NCBI GenBank assembly: GCA_964586225.1
Contig: CAZPHD010000047.1
Span: 1-20,915 of the forward strand
Reading direction: 5' to 3'
DNA length: 20,915 nt
From: JANJUB01 sp964586225
GTDB lineage: Bacteria; Armatimonadota; Fimbriimonadia; Fimbriimonadales; Fimbriimonadaceae
Shown here: in pieces, positions 1 through 6,637 of the stretch
How positions within the stretch are numbered: the stretch's first letter is position 1
Layout: the number at the start of each line of letters is the position of its first letter
The notes under the pieces: generated by a model
Databases searched by the model: none
What the model saw: the letters and a program-made list of their open reading frames with translations, nothing else
Told to the model about the DNA's origin: nothing
Program-made: the position numbers and the translations under genes

Positions 1-59
1 TCATAGCTGACCTCTTCCCACGTGCCATTGCCCAGCTTGCGCTGACTCAGCCGCCTCAC
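1..59 (-). CDS. Start or remnant of an RHS/YD-repeat reading frame, cut by the window edge
   Basis: Downstream of the 201-residue gene, in a different minus-strand frame, the sequence stays open to the window edge. It reads VRRLSQRKLGNGTWEEVSY, followed by GA (Asp or Glu). This resembles the RHS/YD repeat pattern, in which a G-R-L segment is followed by a GNGT turn and a Y-S-Y-D strand. A GTG at 59-57 could start it, overlapping the previous stop. The resemblance begins close to that GTG, so this may be a displaced core fragment rather than a full RHS gene. Only 19 residues are visible, so the call is weak. The continuation lies outside the window. Confidence 0.35.
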   Translation of the reverse strand, partial: MRRLSQRKLGNGTWEEVSY

Positions 60-661
60 TCCATAGAAGCCCAGAACGCCAACTGCTGCTGCAAAACGTT
101 GAATCGCTCTAGGGCGTCGTGTGTCGGCTCACTCAAACTCCAAAACTGTCCTTGCTGCCCAAGCACGGCAATGTGAGCGGTTGGAGACCAAGTCATGACA
201 TAGCAGAACCCAACAGGATCAAACGATCCCCCGTCTAGCAGATCGCACATTCCATACCTCTCTGGAAGGGAGTCAAAGCGAGCTTTCAGTCGATCAGCGT
301 CAAGCACAAGTAGACTCGCTGCGTCACTCTTAAACCTCTGAAAGTCGGCTCTCAAGTTAGCGTCGTAGTAGAGTTGAGTAACTGTTTCTAGTTGCCTTGC
401 ATGTCGCAATCTACATGTCACTGGATCGCTCAACGCTTCTGCAACGCCCTTAGCCCACAAGAATAGCTCATCGACATCTTCTCTATATCTAATGAACTCC
501 GTGTCATTGCAGTGCAGGCTTATTGTCGGCCAGGCTGGAATACCTTGCCTATGAGAAGCTGGAGTAATACCTATACTAAACGCTTGATCACCAAGTAGTC
601 CTTTTGTCAGCATATTCGCACCTGGGATCGCTTCATGAGTTTGGCCGTTCCAACTTGCCAT
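56..661 (-). CDS. Hypothetical protein, 201 aa
   Basis: I do not recognise this family. The product is soluble-looking, without signal peptide or membrane segment, and begins MASWNGQTHEAIPGANML. It has a helical, charged middle and a C-terminal part with a beta-rich stretch (GFCYVMTWSPTAHIAVLG) before a Gln-rich helix. The ATG at 661-659 overlaps the end of the upstream gene by 29 bases, which suggests translational coupling, though a later start cannot be excluded. It is the last complete gene of a run of small minus-strand genes and is followed at once by a frame resembling an RHS repeat. That position is where immunity or orphan-module genes of polymorphic-toxin loci sit, but function is inferred from context only. 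Confidence 0.6.
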   Translation of the reverse strand: MASWNGQTHEAIPGANMLTKGLLGDQAFSIGITPASHRQGIPAWPTISLHCNDTEFIRYREDVDELFLWAKGVAEALSDPVTCRLRHARQLETVTQLYYDANLRADFQRFKSDAASLLVLDADRLKARFDSLPERYGMCDLLDGGSFDPVGFCYVMTWSPTAHIAVLGQQGQFWSLSEPTHDALERFNVLQQQLAFWASME

Positions 662-1046
662 CAGGCCCGATCTTCAAACACGGGTCTGGTTCAAAGTAGC
701 TCAATCCTAGTTGGTTCAGCTGGTTGGATGCCCGAGATCGAACGTCTTGCCAGAATGGGTCCGTCAGGACGGCATCTCGCCCGACATATTCCTCGTCTGC
801 GTCGATAGCGACTACAACATCCTGTAACAGGCTTTCAAGCATGGAAACAGTGCCCACAGATAAAGCCCCATGTTCAGAGAGTAGCCTTCCCGCAAGAACG
901 GCAGATTCAGCTTCATCTAAGATATCCCTGCCAGGGTCATAGGCAGATTCGCCCATCAAGCGCAGTTGCACTTCCCCCGGCGTCGCCATCCAGCTCAGAG
1001 CATGTCGAAGCGTGCTCCAGGCCATATCGATTGATTGGTCGCTCAT
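633..1046 (-). CDS. Hypothetical protein, 137 aa
   Basis: This is an unrecognised, acidic, mainly helical protein (for example ILDEAESAVLAGRLLSEHG and SMLESLLQDVVVAIDADEEY) with no membrane segment. A purine-rich GAGAGGA sits about ten bases before the ATG at 1046, a reasonable ribosome binding site. The gene overlaps the next gene downstream by 29 bases, so the two are probably co-translated. Its size and acidity would suit an immunity protein, but no catalytic or binding motif is visible and nothing proves that role. About 130 bases separate it from the gene upstream. Confidence 0.6.
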   Translation of the reverse strand: MSDQSIDMAWSTLRHALSWMATPGEVQLRLMGESAYDPGRDILDEAESAVLAGRLLSEHGALSVGTVSMLESLLQDVVVAIDADEEYVGRDAVLTDPFWQDVRSRASNQLNQLGLSYFEPDPCLKIGPDGKLERPNS

Positions 1047-1175
1047 GGGTCAGTAATCCTCTCAGTTGCTTCGTGCTTGCCGTTGCAGACTTGCCAGCGA
1101 GCTTCTAAGAATGGACTTCGCCGCCGTCACTGGGCCGGTCCGATGGGATGTTGTGTCCGTCTCTCGCCCTCCACC

Positions 1176-1487
1176 TTACTCTTCATCGTCAATCAACTGA
1201 TCCAGGTTCACGCCGCTATAGGGGGCTAACTTCGCCTTGGCGTCCACTAGGAACTTGAGGAGGCTGTCAAGCTCAACCCGACCCTCAACGCTGATACCAA
1301 CCTTGGTTCCATCGTCGGTGAGCAGCGCGGAAACAACGCCGATGTTCCCCCGACCGCCCTCGACATAGGGTTGGCCGAACACGGGCATCCCCAAGACACT
1401 CCACTCAACTGAAGCAAGGTGCTCGCTCTTCAACGATACGACGTTTCGGGGCTCCTGAACCTTGCGAAAACTCCATCTCTTTCCCAT
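1176..1487 (-). CDS. Hypothetical protein, 103 aa
   Basis: This small soluble protein starts MGKRWSFRKVQEPRNVVSL and continues with beta-rich segments (VEWSVLGMPVFGQPYVEGG, KVGISVEGRVELDSLLKFL). It ends in an acidic tail, DQLIDDEE. No family is recognised and no signal peptide or metal-binding motif is seen. It is transcribed in the same direction as its neighbours. A 66-base spacer carrying an imperfect inverted repeat lies between it and the gene upstream. It probably belongs to the same cluster of small accessory genes. Confidence 0.55.
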   Translation of the reverse strand: MGKRWSFRKVQEPRNVVSLKSEHLASVEWSVLGMPVFGQPYVEGGRGNIGVVSALLTDDGTKVGISVEGRVELDSLLKFLVDAKAKLAPYSGVNLDQLIDDEE

Positions 1488-1507
1488 GTCAATCTTCCCT
1501 AGCAGCG

Positions 1508-1552
1508 GCGCCTACTCTGGTCCAAAGCATCGAGGAGTAACCAGATTGGCGC
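1508..1552. repeat. Imperfect inverted repeat between two small genes
   Basis: The arms are GCGCC-TA-CTCTGGT (1508-1521) and ACCAGA-TT-GGCGC (1540-1552). They pair except for a two-base internal loop and enclose an 18-base loop. The repeat fills most of the spacer between the genes at 1176-1487 and 1554-1952. There is no U-tract on either side, so it is not a classical terminator. It could be an RNA processing or recombination structure. Confidence 0.4.
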
Positions 1553-1553
1553 A

Positions 1554-1952
1554 TCATGAGCCACCCAACTCCTTCTCGATCTGTACCCACCGCACGTCAA
1601 CCGAGCCCAGCGTCCACTCTATCAAGCGCTTCAGATAACGGGTCAACCACTCAACATCGATGGATCGGTTGCAACCAATGATGTAAACGTCATCGGTTTG
1701 ATTGTCAACGCCTTCCACCATGAGTCTCGACGATTCGACATTAGCTACCTCGTCGCTAACCGCAAAGAAGGTCAAGCACGTCTGTCGGGATCCAGATTCA
1801 AAGCTCAGCATGAGATAAGGGTCCCAGACGGCCTGCTCGGCAGTCTGGGGATTTGACATGATGTGCCACTTCGCCAGAGCAGTTGTATCAACCGCCTTGC
1901 GCACTTCGGAAAATGCCTCGAGAATGAGACCATCCACCTTTTGCCCTCTCAT
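1554..1952 (-). CDS. Hypothetical protein, about 132 aa
   Basis: The protein is not recognised. It is soluble, with a beta-rich core (YLMLSFESGSRQTCLTFFAVSDEV, DDVYIIGCNRSIDVEWLTRYL) and a helical C-terminus rich in Trp (IEWTLGSVDVRWVQIEKEL). I chose the ATG at 1952-1950 because it overlaps the stop of the upstream gene as ATGA, a typical coupling arrangement. An in-frame GTG at 1958 would add two residues. The coupling to a membrane-anchored partner upstream suggests that the two products are made together. Confidence 0.6.
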   Translation of the reverse strand: MRGQKVDGLILEAFSEVRKAVDTTALAKWHIMSNPQTAEQAVWDPYLMLSFESGSRQTCLTFFAVSDEVANVESSRLMVEGVDNQTDDVYIIGCNRSIDVEWLTRYLKRLIEWTLGSVDVRWVQIEKELGGS

Positions 1953-2302
1953 GTGCACCCAAGCTTAACAATTTCCCGACGGAGCACTTTCCCATCTTGA
2001 CATTCAAGCACTAATCTTGCTGAGCACAAGGTGACGGAGTATTCGAAGTGGATGGACAAGGTGCCCGTGAACCGCCCAAGCTCGGGCCGCAACGCTTCCA
2101 CCTTGGCGAAGCGGGCCTCTGTTTCCGGTTGCTCAATCAGAACCCCCATCGCTCCCATGCAGTCAACAACCTCGGTGACCTGCTGCTGGCGACAGCCCCT
2201 TGCGAGCAGCATATCTTTGTTGCCCAAGAAGCAAGGGAAACCACAGCACGACATGACGATAACGGCCAGAGCCATCCACTTCCATGCAACTTCGCTCTTC
2301 AT
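1949..2302 (-). CDS. Small membrane-anchored or secreted protein, 117 aa, unknown function
   Basis: The N-terminus MKSEVAWKWMALAVIVMSCCGFPCFLG has a short charged segment and a hydrophobic stretch at about residues 8-27. It is either a signal peptide or a single membrane anchor, with three cysteines near its end. A lipoprotein cut before one of these is possible, though no clean lipobox is seen. The rest is soluble with four more cysteines, including a beta-rich segment (GTLSIHFEYSVTLCSARLVLECQDGKVL). No family is recognised. Its stop overlaps the next gene's start as ATGA. It is the first gene of the minus-strand run, so the run's promoter should lie just upstream of 2302; I found no convincing -35/-10 pair there. 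Confidence 0.6.
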   Translation of the reverse strand: MKSEVAWKWMALAVIVMSCCGFPCFLGNKDMLLARGCRQQQVTEVVDCMGAMGVLIEQPETEARFAKVEALRPELGRFTGTLSIHFEYSVTLCSARLVLECQDGKVLRREIVKLGCT

Positions 2303-2408
2303 TAGCCTCTGCCTGACTCATCATAACATGCTTTGCCATGGCGATTGGTTGGAGTGGGACGGGCCGATCCACGCCTGAATGTCGAGACTTCGCTCGAGGT
2401 TTGCAGAG

Positions 2409-2458
2409 GGAGGTTGCGTTGATGTTGCATTGATGTTGCATTGATGTTGCCAACCTCC
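2409..2458. repeat. Triple 11-bp direct repeat inside an 8-bp inverted repeat
   Basis: The unit TTGATGTTGCA occurs nearly three times head to tail at 2419-2450. The block is flanked by perfect inverted arms, GGAGGTTG (2409-2416) and CAACCTCC (2451-2458). It lies in the roughly 200-base gap between the small minus-strand genes and the possible small plus-strand gene. Apart from this structure I see nothing in 2303-2501. Confidence 0.7.
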
Positions 2459-2501
2459 GATTGCGTGCAGCAAGCACGAGCCAACCGGCGTCTGAAGAAC
2501 C

Positions 2502-2630
2502 GTGGACGCGTGGACGCGGCGAGTACTCATCATCCTCTGGTGCCTGGGCGTGCTGGGAATCCTGGCGGGTGTCCGATGCATCACCAAATACCCACCGCAT
2601 CCCATGGAAGACGTAGCCCCAGGGCGGTAA
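2502..2630 (+). CDS. Possible 42-residue single-pass membrane peptide
   Basis: A GTG-initiated frame reads VDAWTRRVLIILWCLGVLGI and continues with a short Gly/Val stretch and a polar tail ending MEDVAPGR, then TAA. An in-frame stop lies three codons before the GTG. The layout (two Arg before a hydrophobic stretch of about 17 residues, then a polar C-terminus) fits a small inner-membrane protein. A weak purine run (GAAG) precedes the start. It ends 44 bases before the ribonuclease gene on the same strand. A chance frame is possible, since only topology supports it. Confidence 0.4.
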   Translation: MDAWTRRVLIILWCLGVLGILAGVRCITKYPPHPMEDVAPGR

Positions 2631-2674
2631 ACTAGGCCCACGCGTCGCCGTCACCGGCGACCCCAAGTTTTTGT

Positions 2675-4459
2675 ATGGCAAGACCTATCCGAAGGCGCCG
2701 GCCCACCTCCACCACCACCCCCGCTAAGAACGGTGGATCGAACCGCGTCGAAATCATCGTCAACGTCTCCAATCGCGAGACCCGAATCGCCATGCTCGAA
2801 GATGGCGACCTCATGGAGTACCGAGTCGAGCGCGAAGAGCGGGTCGTTGGCTCGATCTTCAAGGGCATCGTTCAAAATGTCCTCCCCGGCATGGATGCGG
2901 CGTTCGTCGACATCGGCCTGGAGCGCAATGCGTTCCTCTATGTCGCCGACATCCTGCCCGATGAGCCGATGGACAACTCCCCGGCCAGCATCAAGCGCAG
3001 CGAGCTGCGCCGCCGCAAAATCAAGGAGCTCATCCGCCCGGGCCAGGAGATCATGGTGCAGGTCACCAAGGGGCCACGGGGTACGAAGGGTGCTCGCGTC
3101 ACCACGCGCATCGCTCTGCCCGGACGCTATGTCGTCCTCATGCCTGAAGCCAGCCATGTCGGCGTTTCGCGCAAGATTGAGGACCGCAGCGAGCGCGAGC
3201 GACTCCGCAAGATTGGCGACCGCATCATCCCCAACGGCTTCGGCCTGATCATGCGCACGGAATGCGAGACGCAGAGCGAAGCCGAACTCAAGGCCGACGT
3301 TGTGTTCTTGCAGCAACTGTGGGCGCAGGTCATGCAGTCGGCAAAGAAGCAGCGCGCGCCCAGCATTGTCCACCGCGACCAGACGTTGCTTTACCGAACG
3401 GTGCGCGACATGTTTGGCGACGACATCAGCCGCATGGTCATCGACGATCCGGACGAGTATGAGAAGGTTCACCTGGCGGCGTCGATTGTGGCGCCTGCGC
3501 TGTGCGAGAAGATTGATTTGTACGACCGTGAGCAGCCGATCTTTGACGCATTCGGCATCGAGCGCGATCTTGACCGGCTGCTGCAACACAAGGTGCAGAT
3601 GAAGTCGGGCGGATCGTTGGTGGTGGATGAGACCGAGGCGCTGACCGCGATCGACATCAACACCGGCAAGCAGGTCGGCTCGACGTCGCTCAACGACACG
3701 ATCTTGCGGACGAACTTGGAAGCGGCCGACGAGGTTTGCCGGCAGCTGCGCTTGCGCGATATGGGCGGCATCATCGTGATCGACTTCATCGACATGGAGT
3801 CGGCGGCCGACCGCAAGAAGGTGCTGGACCACTTCACGAAGCGGCTGGAGCGCGACCGTGCTCGTACTCGCGTGGGCAAAATCTCATCGCTGGGACTGGT
3901 TGAAATCACGCGCAAGCGAACCGGCGAATCGGTGACCGAGGCGATCTCGGACGTGTGCCCGATGTGCGACGGTCACGGGCGGATTCCGAGCAAGGAAACG
4001 GTGAGCCTGTGGATCGAGCGCGACATGTGGCGCAAGATGAACGAGCCGGGCAATGCGTTTGTGGTGGAGTGCCACCCGGCGGCGGTTGAGGCGCTCATCG
4101 GCGTCGATGGCGAGAACTTCGAGGACATGGAGCACGAGATGCGGCGCGGGATCTACATCCGGGCGAACTTCGACATGGACTACGAGGAGTACGAGATCAC
4201 GTCGACGACGATTGACCAGGCGGATCGGGAGCTCATGGGCTTCCGCCGGGCGCAGGTGGTTGAGGTGAACGTGCGTCGGTCGTCCTTTGAGAACATCAAC
4301 AAGGTGATCGGCTGGACGGACTCGGGCTACTTTGTGGAGTTGATCGACGGTGATGACTTCATCGGACATCGCGCGAAGGTGTGTTTGCAGGACTTCCGCC
4401 GGTCGTTTGCGGTGGGCGATGTGATCCACTCGGGCGCGCCGGTGATGAGTCGGGCTTAG
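2675..4459 (+). CDS. rng: Ribonuclease E/G family endoribonuclease
   Basis: This is a 594-residue single-strand-specific RNA endonuclease of the RNase E/G family, which acts in the cytoplasm on rRNA precursors and mRNA. A basic N-terminal tail (residues 1-20) precedes the S1 RNA-binding region at about 55-145 (VGSIFKGIVQNVLPGMDAAF, DIGLERNAFLYVADIL). The DNase I-like catalytic domain carries the two conserved metal-binding Asp, D327 (AIDINTG) and D370 (VIDFIDM). The zinc-link pair is C428/C431 (CPMCDGHG). There is no long disordered scaffold, so it is of RNase G type. About 90 C-terminal residues (EITSTTIDQADRE to the end) extend beyond the zinc link and the small domain. No strong ribosome binding site precedes the ATG. 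It converges with the histidine kinase gene, four bases away. Confidence 0.93.
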   Translation: MARPIRRRRPTSTTTPAKNGGSNRVEIIVNVSNRETRIAMLEDGDLMEYRVEREERVVGSIFKGIVQNVLPGMDAAFVDIGLERNAFLYVADILPDEPMDNSPASIKRSELRRRKIKELIRPGQEIMVQVTKGPRGTKGARVTTRIALPGRYVVLMPEASHVGVSRKIEDRSERERLRKIGDRIIPNGFGLIMRTECETQSEAELKADVVFLQQLWAQVMQSAKKQRAPSIVHRDQTLLYRTVRDMFGDDISRMVIDDPDEYEKVHLAASIVAPALCEKIDLYDREQPIFDAFGIERDLDRLLQHKVQMKSGGSLVVDETEALTAIDINTGKQVGSTSLNDTILRTNLEAADEVCRQLRLRDMGGIIVIDFIDMESAADRKKVLDHFTKRLERDRARTRVGKISSLGLVEITRKRTGESVTEAISDVCPMCDGHGRIPSKETVSLWIERDMWRKMNEPGNAFVVECHPAAVEALIGVDGENFEDMEHEMRRGIYIRANFDMDYEEYEITSTTIDQADRELMGFRRAQVVEVNVRRSSFENINKVIGWTDSGYFVELIDGDDFIGHRAKVCLQDFRRSFAVGDVIHSGAPVMSRA

Positions 4460-4463
4460 GCGA

Positions 4464-5744
4464 TTAGGGCCGGTGAGGGAACTCCACTCGGAAGGTGGCT
4501 CCCTTGCCGGGCGTGCTGTCAATTGAGACGATACCTTCGTGGGTGGCGGCGAGTTCGAGCACGATCTTGGTGCCCCAGCCTGAGCCGCTTCCTTTGTCCC
4601 ATTGGCTTCGGGCATTGCCGGCCAAGATTCGTTCGGCAACTTCGGCGGGCATGCCGGGTCCGGTGTCCTGCACTTCGATGATGTGGCGGTCGGTGTCAAA
4701 GTCGTAGCGCACCACGACTTCGCCGAAGATGGCCTCGTCGTCTTCGCCAAACTGATCGCGCCAGTCTTCGGGCAGGGTTTCCTTGACGGCCTTGATCGCG
4801 TTGCCAACGAGATTTTGGACAATGCGGAAGACATAAAGCTCGTCATGATGAGTCGCGGGTGACTCCTTGTCAATCTCGTAGCGAAGCGCGACGCAGTTCT
4901 TGCGGCCATCGCTCTCCAGGTAGGCGGCAGCGGTCTGGATGGTCTCGGCCATCGGCGCGAGTTGCATGTTCGGCCGGAGCTTGTGTCCGGCGGAGAGATC
5001 GCTGATCAGGCGCGAGTAGCCGACGATCCGGTCGACTGACGCCTGCAACTCCGAAAGCATGGAAGCAAGCGACTCGACGTAGCCCAACGCCACTTCGCTC
5101 TCGGCGAACTCGTCCTTCATGCCGTCCAGCGTGATCTCGACAAAGGAGATGTTGGCGAAAAGGCTTGCAGCGAGGTTTCCGATGTCGTGACCGACCTTGC
5201 CCATGCCAAGGAGAGACGAAGCCCGCGCGGACTCTTCGACCAGCCTTGAGTTTAAGTATGCGAGCGTAGAAATGGACGAAACCGTCTCGAGAACCGCCGC
5301 ATCGGACTCGTTGAAGAGTCCCTCATTCTTGTTGATCAGTTGGACGACGCCGATCGGAGTTTCGTCGGCCATCATCAGGGGCACGGTGATCATTGTGGTA
5401 ACCACAACACCGGTTGCATCGGAGATCTGGCGGCGGGTTTCCTCGTTATTCTCGTCGAACTGGCTAATGATCGTTTGGCGCGTCAGGAACGCTTGACCAG
5501 CGACGCCGGCATCTTCGGGGATTTCGCGGAAGGGTAGCCGTTCCCAGACCGTCTCGGGGAAAACGTGGTGGAACAGGAGGCGCTTCTTTACGGGGTCGTG
5601 CAGATAGATCGTGCCGCCGTAGGCTCCGACGGCTTCGATGCAGAGCGCGAGGACGTCACGAAGGACCTGATCGAAGTTGTCGGAACTTGCGAGCTTTCGC
5701 GCCGCCAGCTGAGTTGCGTGCAAGAGCCGCTCGTTGGTGTCCAT
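4464..5744 (-). CDS. Soluble GAF-domain sensor histidine kinase
   Basis: This is a cytosolic two-component sensor kinase. Residues below are numbered from an upstream GTG at 5777. A GAF domain spans about 30-180 (GAYGGTIYLHDP, GVVQLINKNEGLFNESDA). Next is a dimerisation/phospho-acceptor helix whose likely phosphorylated His is H197 in MGKVGHDIGNLAAS. The ATPase domain has an N-box (QNLVGNAIKAV, about 321-331), a G1 box (DTGPGMP, 371-377) and a G2 box (GSGWGTKIV). No membrane segment is present, so the signal is probably intracellular and sensed by GAF. No response regulator is adjacent. I prefer the ATG at 5744 because the GTG at 5777 overlaps the -35 of the divergent promoter. Neither start has a clear ribosome binding site. 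Confidence 0.88.
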   Translation of the reverse strand: MDTNERLLHATQLAARKLASSDNFDQVLRDVLALCIEAVGAYGGTIYLHDPVKKRLLFHHVFPETVWERLPFREIPEDAGVAGQAFLTRQTIISQFDENNEETRRQISDATGVVVTTMITVPLMMADETPIGVVQLINKNEGLFNESDAAVLETVSSISTLAYLNSRLVEESARASSLLGMGKVGHDIGNLAASLFANISFVEITLDGMKDEFAESEVALGYVESLASMLSELQASVDRIVGYSRLISDLSAGHKLRPNMQLAPMAETIQTAAAYLESDGRKNCVALRYEIDKESPATHHDELYVFRIVQNLVGNAIKAVKETLPEDWRDQFGEDDEAIFGEVVVRYDFDTDRHIIEVQDTGPGMPAEVAERILAGNARSQWDKGSGSGWGTKIVLELAATHEGIVSIDSTPGKGATFRVEFPHRP

Positions 5745-5770
5745 GCTTTTGTGTAGTTTACCGAGGGAAC

Positions 5771-5802
5771 TTGACACGTCGGTTTCTTAGTTGACCTATA
5801 AT
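5771..5802 (+). promoter_or_regulatory. Sigma-70-type promoter giving a probable leaderless mRNA
   Basis: TTGACA (5771-5776) and a perfect TATAAT (5797-5802) are separated by 20 bases, longer than the usual 17. A TTGACC also touches the -10. The ATG of the Cys-rich gene at 5810 lies seven bases after the -10, where transcription would normally begin, so the transcript should have no leader. The symmetric TATAATA core may also serve the divergent kinase gene. Confidence 0.6.
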
Positions 5803-5809
5803 AGAAGTG

Positions 5810-6172
5810 ATGAGGCGCAAGTTTTGGATCGGAATGATCGGACTGCTTGGGCTCCTGATGGGAGTCTTGCCCGCCTCAGTGCTCGCCTCGTTCTTCCAGC
5901 CTGAATGCGGCATGTCGTGTTGCGAGCCCAAGGCCGCGGCAACATCGTGTTGCAACGCTCCGGATGAAGTGGCGATCGCACCTGCCTCAAGTGGTGACAC
6001 CTGTCCCTGTTCGATCGCGCCAGCGCCGACGCCTGACCATGATGCGGCGGTCTCGCTGGTCGTTCAACCGCTCACGGTGGCAATGTTGCCCGAAGTGCCG
6101 ACTTTCGAGGTTGTCACGCGAACATTTCGAGCTGTGGGTTGCCGACTTGCGGCCTTCGTGGTCCGCCTGTAG
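5810..6172 (+). CDS. Secreted Cys-rich protein, about 120 aa, possibly metal-binding
   Basis: The protein has a textbook Sec signal peptide (MRRKFWIGMIGLLGLLMGVL, ending PASVLA before SFF). A short cysteine-rich region follows, with CGMSCC, SCC and CPC clusters within about 45 residues. The C-terminal half is Pro/Val rich with a single further Cys. The cysteine pairs suggest binding of a soft metal such as copper or zinc outside the cytoplasm, which is an inference since I do not recognise the family. I chose the ATG at 5810; an in-frame GTG lies directly before it at 5807. With the -10 box seven bases upstream, translation is probably leaderless. The stop TAG (6170-6172) is exactly the loop of a six-base-pair hairpin. 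A second Cys-rich secreted protein follows. Confidence 0.7.
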   Translation: MRRKFWIGMIGLLGLLMGVLPASVLASFFQPECGMSCCEPKAAATSCCNAPDEVAIAPASSGDTCPCSIAPAPTPDHDAAVSLVVQPLTVAMLPEVPTFEVVTRTFRAVGCRLAAFVVRL

Positions 6173-6222
6173 CAGGCGCACGTTCGTGTCCCCCCTTACG
6201 AGCTCCTCCCGTCTCCTGAAGC

Positions 6223-6256
6223 GCCGACTTCGTCGTCGGCTTGCGAAAAGCAAGCC
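6223..6256 (+). promoter_or_regulatory. Two overlapping hairpins before the Cys-repeat gene
   Basis: GCCGAC/GTCGGC (6223-6228 and 6235-6240) and GGCTTGC/GCAAGCC (6238-6244 and 6250-6256, loop GAAAA) are both perfect stems that share bases 6238-6240. They cannot form fully at the same time. The second is followed by CTGCTTTAAGGAG, which contains the next gene's ribosome binding site (AAGGAG, 6264-6269). The arrangement could be an attenuator or a translational switch, or simply a stable processing site. Confidence 0.4.
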
Positions 6257-6277
6257 CTGCTTTAAGGAGAAATGTTC

Positions 6278-6637
6278 ATGTTTAAAACGGTAATCCTGGC
6301 CTCGATGGCCCTCGGACTCTCGACTTCGTGGTTCGTCGCGTCGCGCGCCGAATCCCCGACCCCCACGCCAACCGCCGTCGTTTGCTGCGACAAGGGCTGC
6401 GCGAACTGCGCGGGCTGCGCGGATGGCAAGTGCGAAGACTGCTGCGGAACGGCGTGTTGCGACAGCGCCGGTACGATGCAACCGGCGACTACGGTAGCGG
6501 CTGAGGCTTGCTGCGACAAGGGCTGCGCCGACGGTAAGTGCGAAGACTGCTGCGGAACGGCATGTTGCGACAGCGCCGGTACGATGCAACCGGCGACTAC
6601 GGGGAGTTGTTGCGCCGAGAAGGGAGCGACCAAGTAG
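6278..6637 (+). CDS. Secreted metallothionein-like Cys-repeat protein
   Basis: This 119-residue product has a Sec signal peptide (MFKTVILASMALGLSTSWFV, cleavage likely after ASRA at about residue 24). The remaining 95 residues contain 20 cysteines. Two internal copies carry the order CCDKGC, ADGKCEDCCGTACCDSAG, TMQPATT. The first copy has an extra six-residue segment NCAGCA, and a final CC pair lies near the C-terminus. Dense CC and CxxCC clusters and almost no hydrophobic core suggest an extracytoplasmic metal-thiolate binder. This is inferred from composition, because known metallothioneins are usually cytosolic. The start at 6278 is chosen because AAGGAG ends eight bases before it; the upstream in-frame ATG at 6272 is only two bases from that site. 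The next gene begins immediately after the stop. Confidence 0.75.
   Translation: MFKTVILASMALGLSTSWFVASRAESPTPTPTAVVCCDKGCANCAGCADGKCEDCCGTACCDSAGTMQPATTVAAEACCDKGCADGKCEDCCGTACCDSAGTMQPATTGSCCAEKGATK
6383..6602 (+). repeat. Internal tandem duplication within the Cys-repeat gene
   Basis: Copy one (6383-6494) and copy two (6509-6602) are nearly identical at the DNA level, including third codon positions. Copy one carries an 18-base in-frame insertion that encodes NCAGCA. The few silent differences suggest a recent duplication or gene conversion. Confidence 0.85.

Noticed and set aside
1508..1552. attC site between the small left-hand genes
   Set aside because: The inverted repeat lacks the RYYYAAC and GTTRRRY ends, so the left-hand gene run is not treated as integron cassettes.
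2163..2681. 172-codon and overlapping minus-strand frames upstream of the small genes
   Set aside because: They contain the translated short repeat (ATSMQHQCNINATS) and no plausible domain; the better gene starts at 2302.
2651..3832. 393-codon minus-strand open frame opposite rng
   Set aside because: It is a low-complexity Arg/His/Leu/Ala/Asp translation and a mirror of a well-recognised gene; long antisense frames are expected in GC-rich coding DNA.
3884..4909. 341-codon minus-strand frame spanning the ends of rng and the kinase gene
   Set aside because: It overlaps two clear genes in another frame, and its composition is Ser/Arg/Pro-rich with no recognisable domain.
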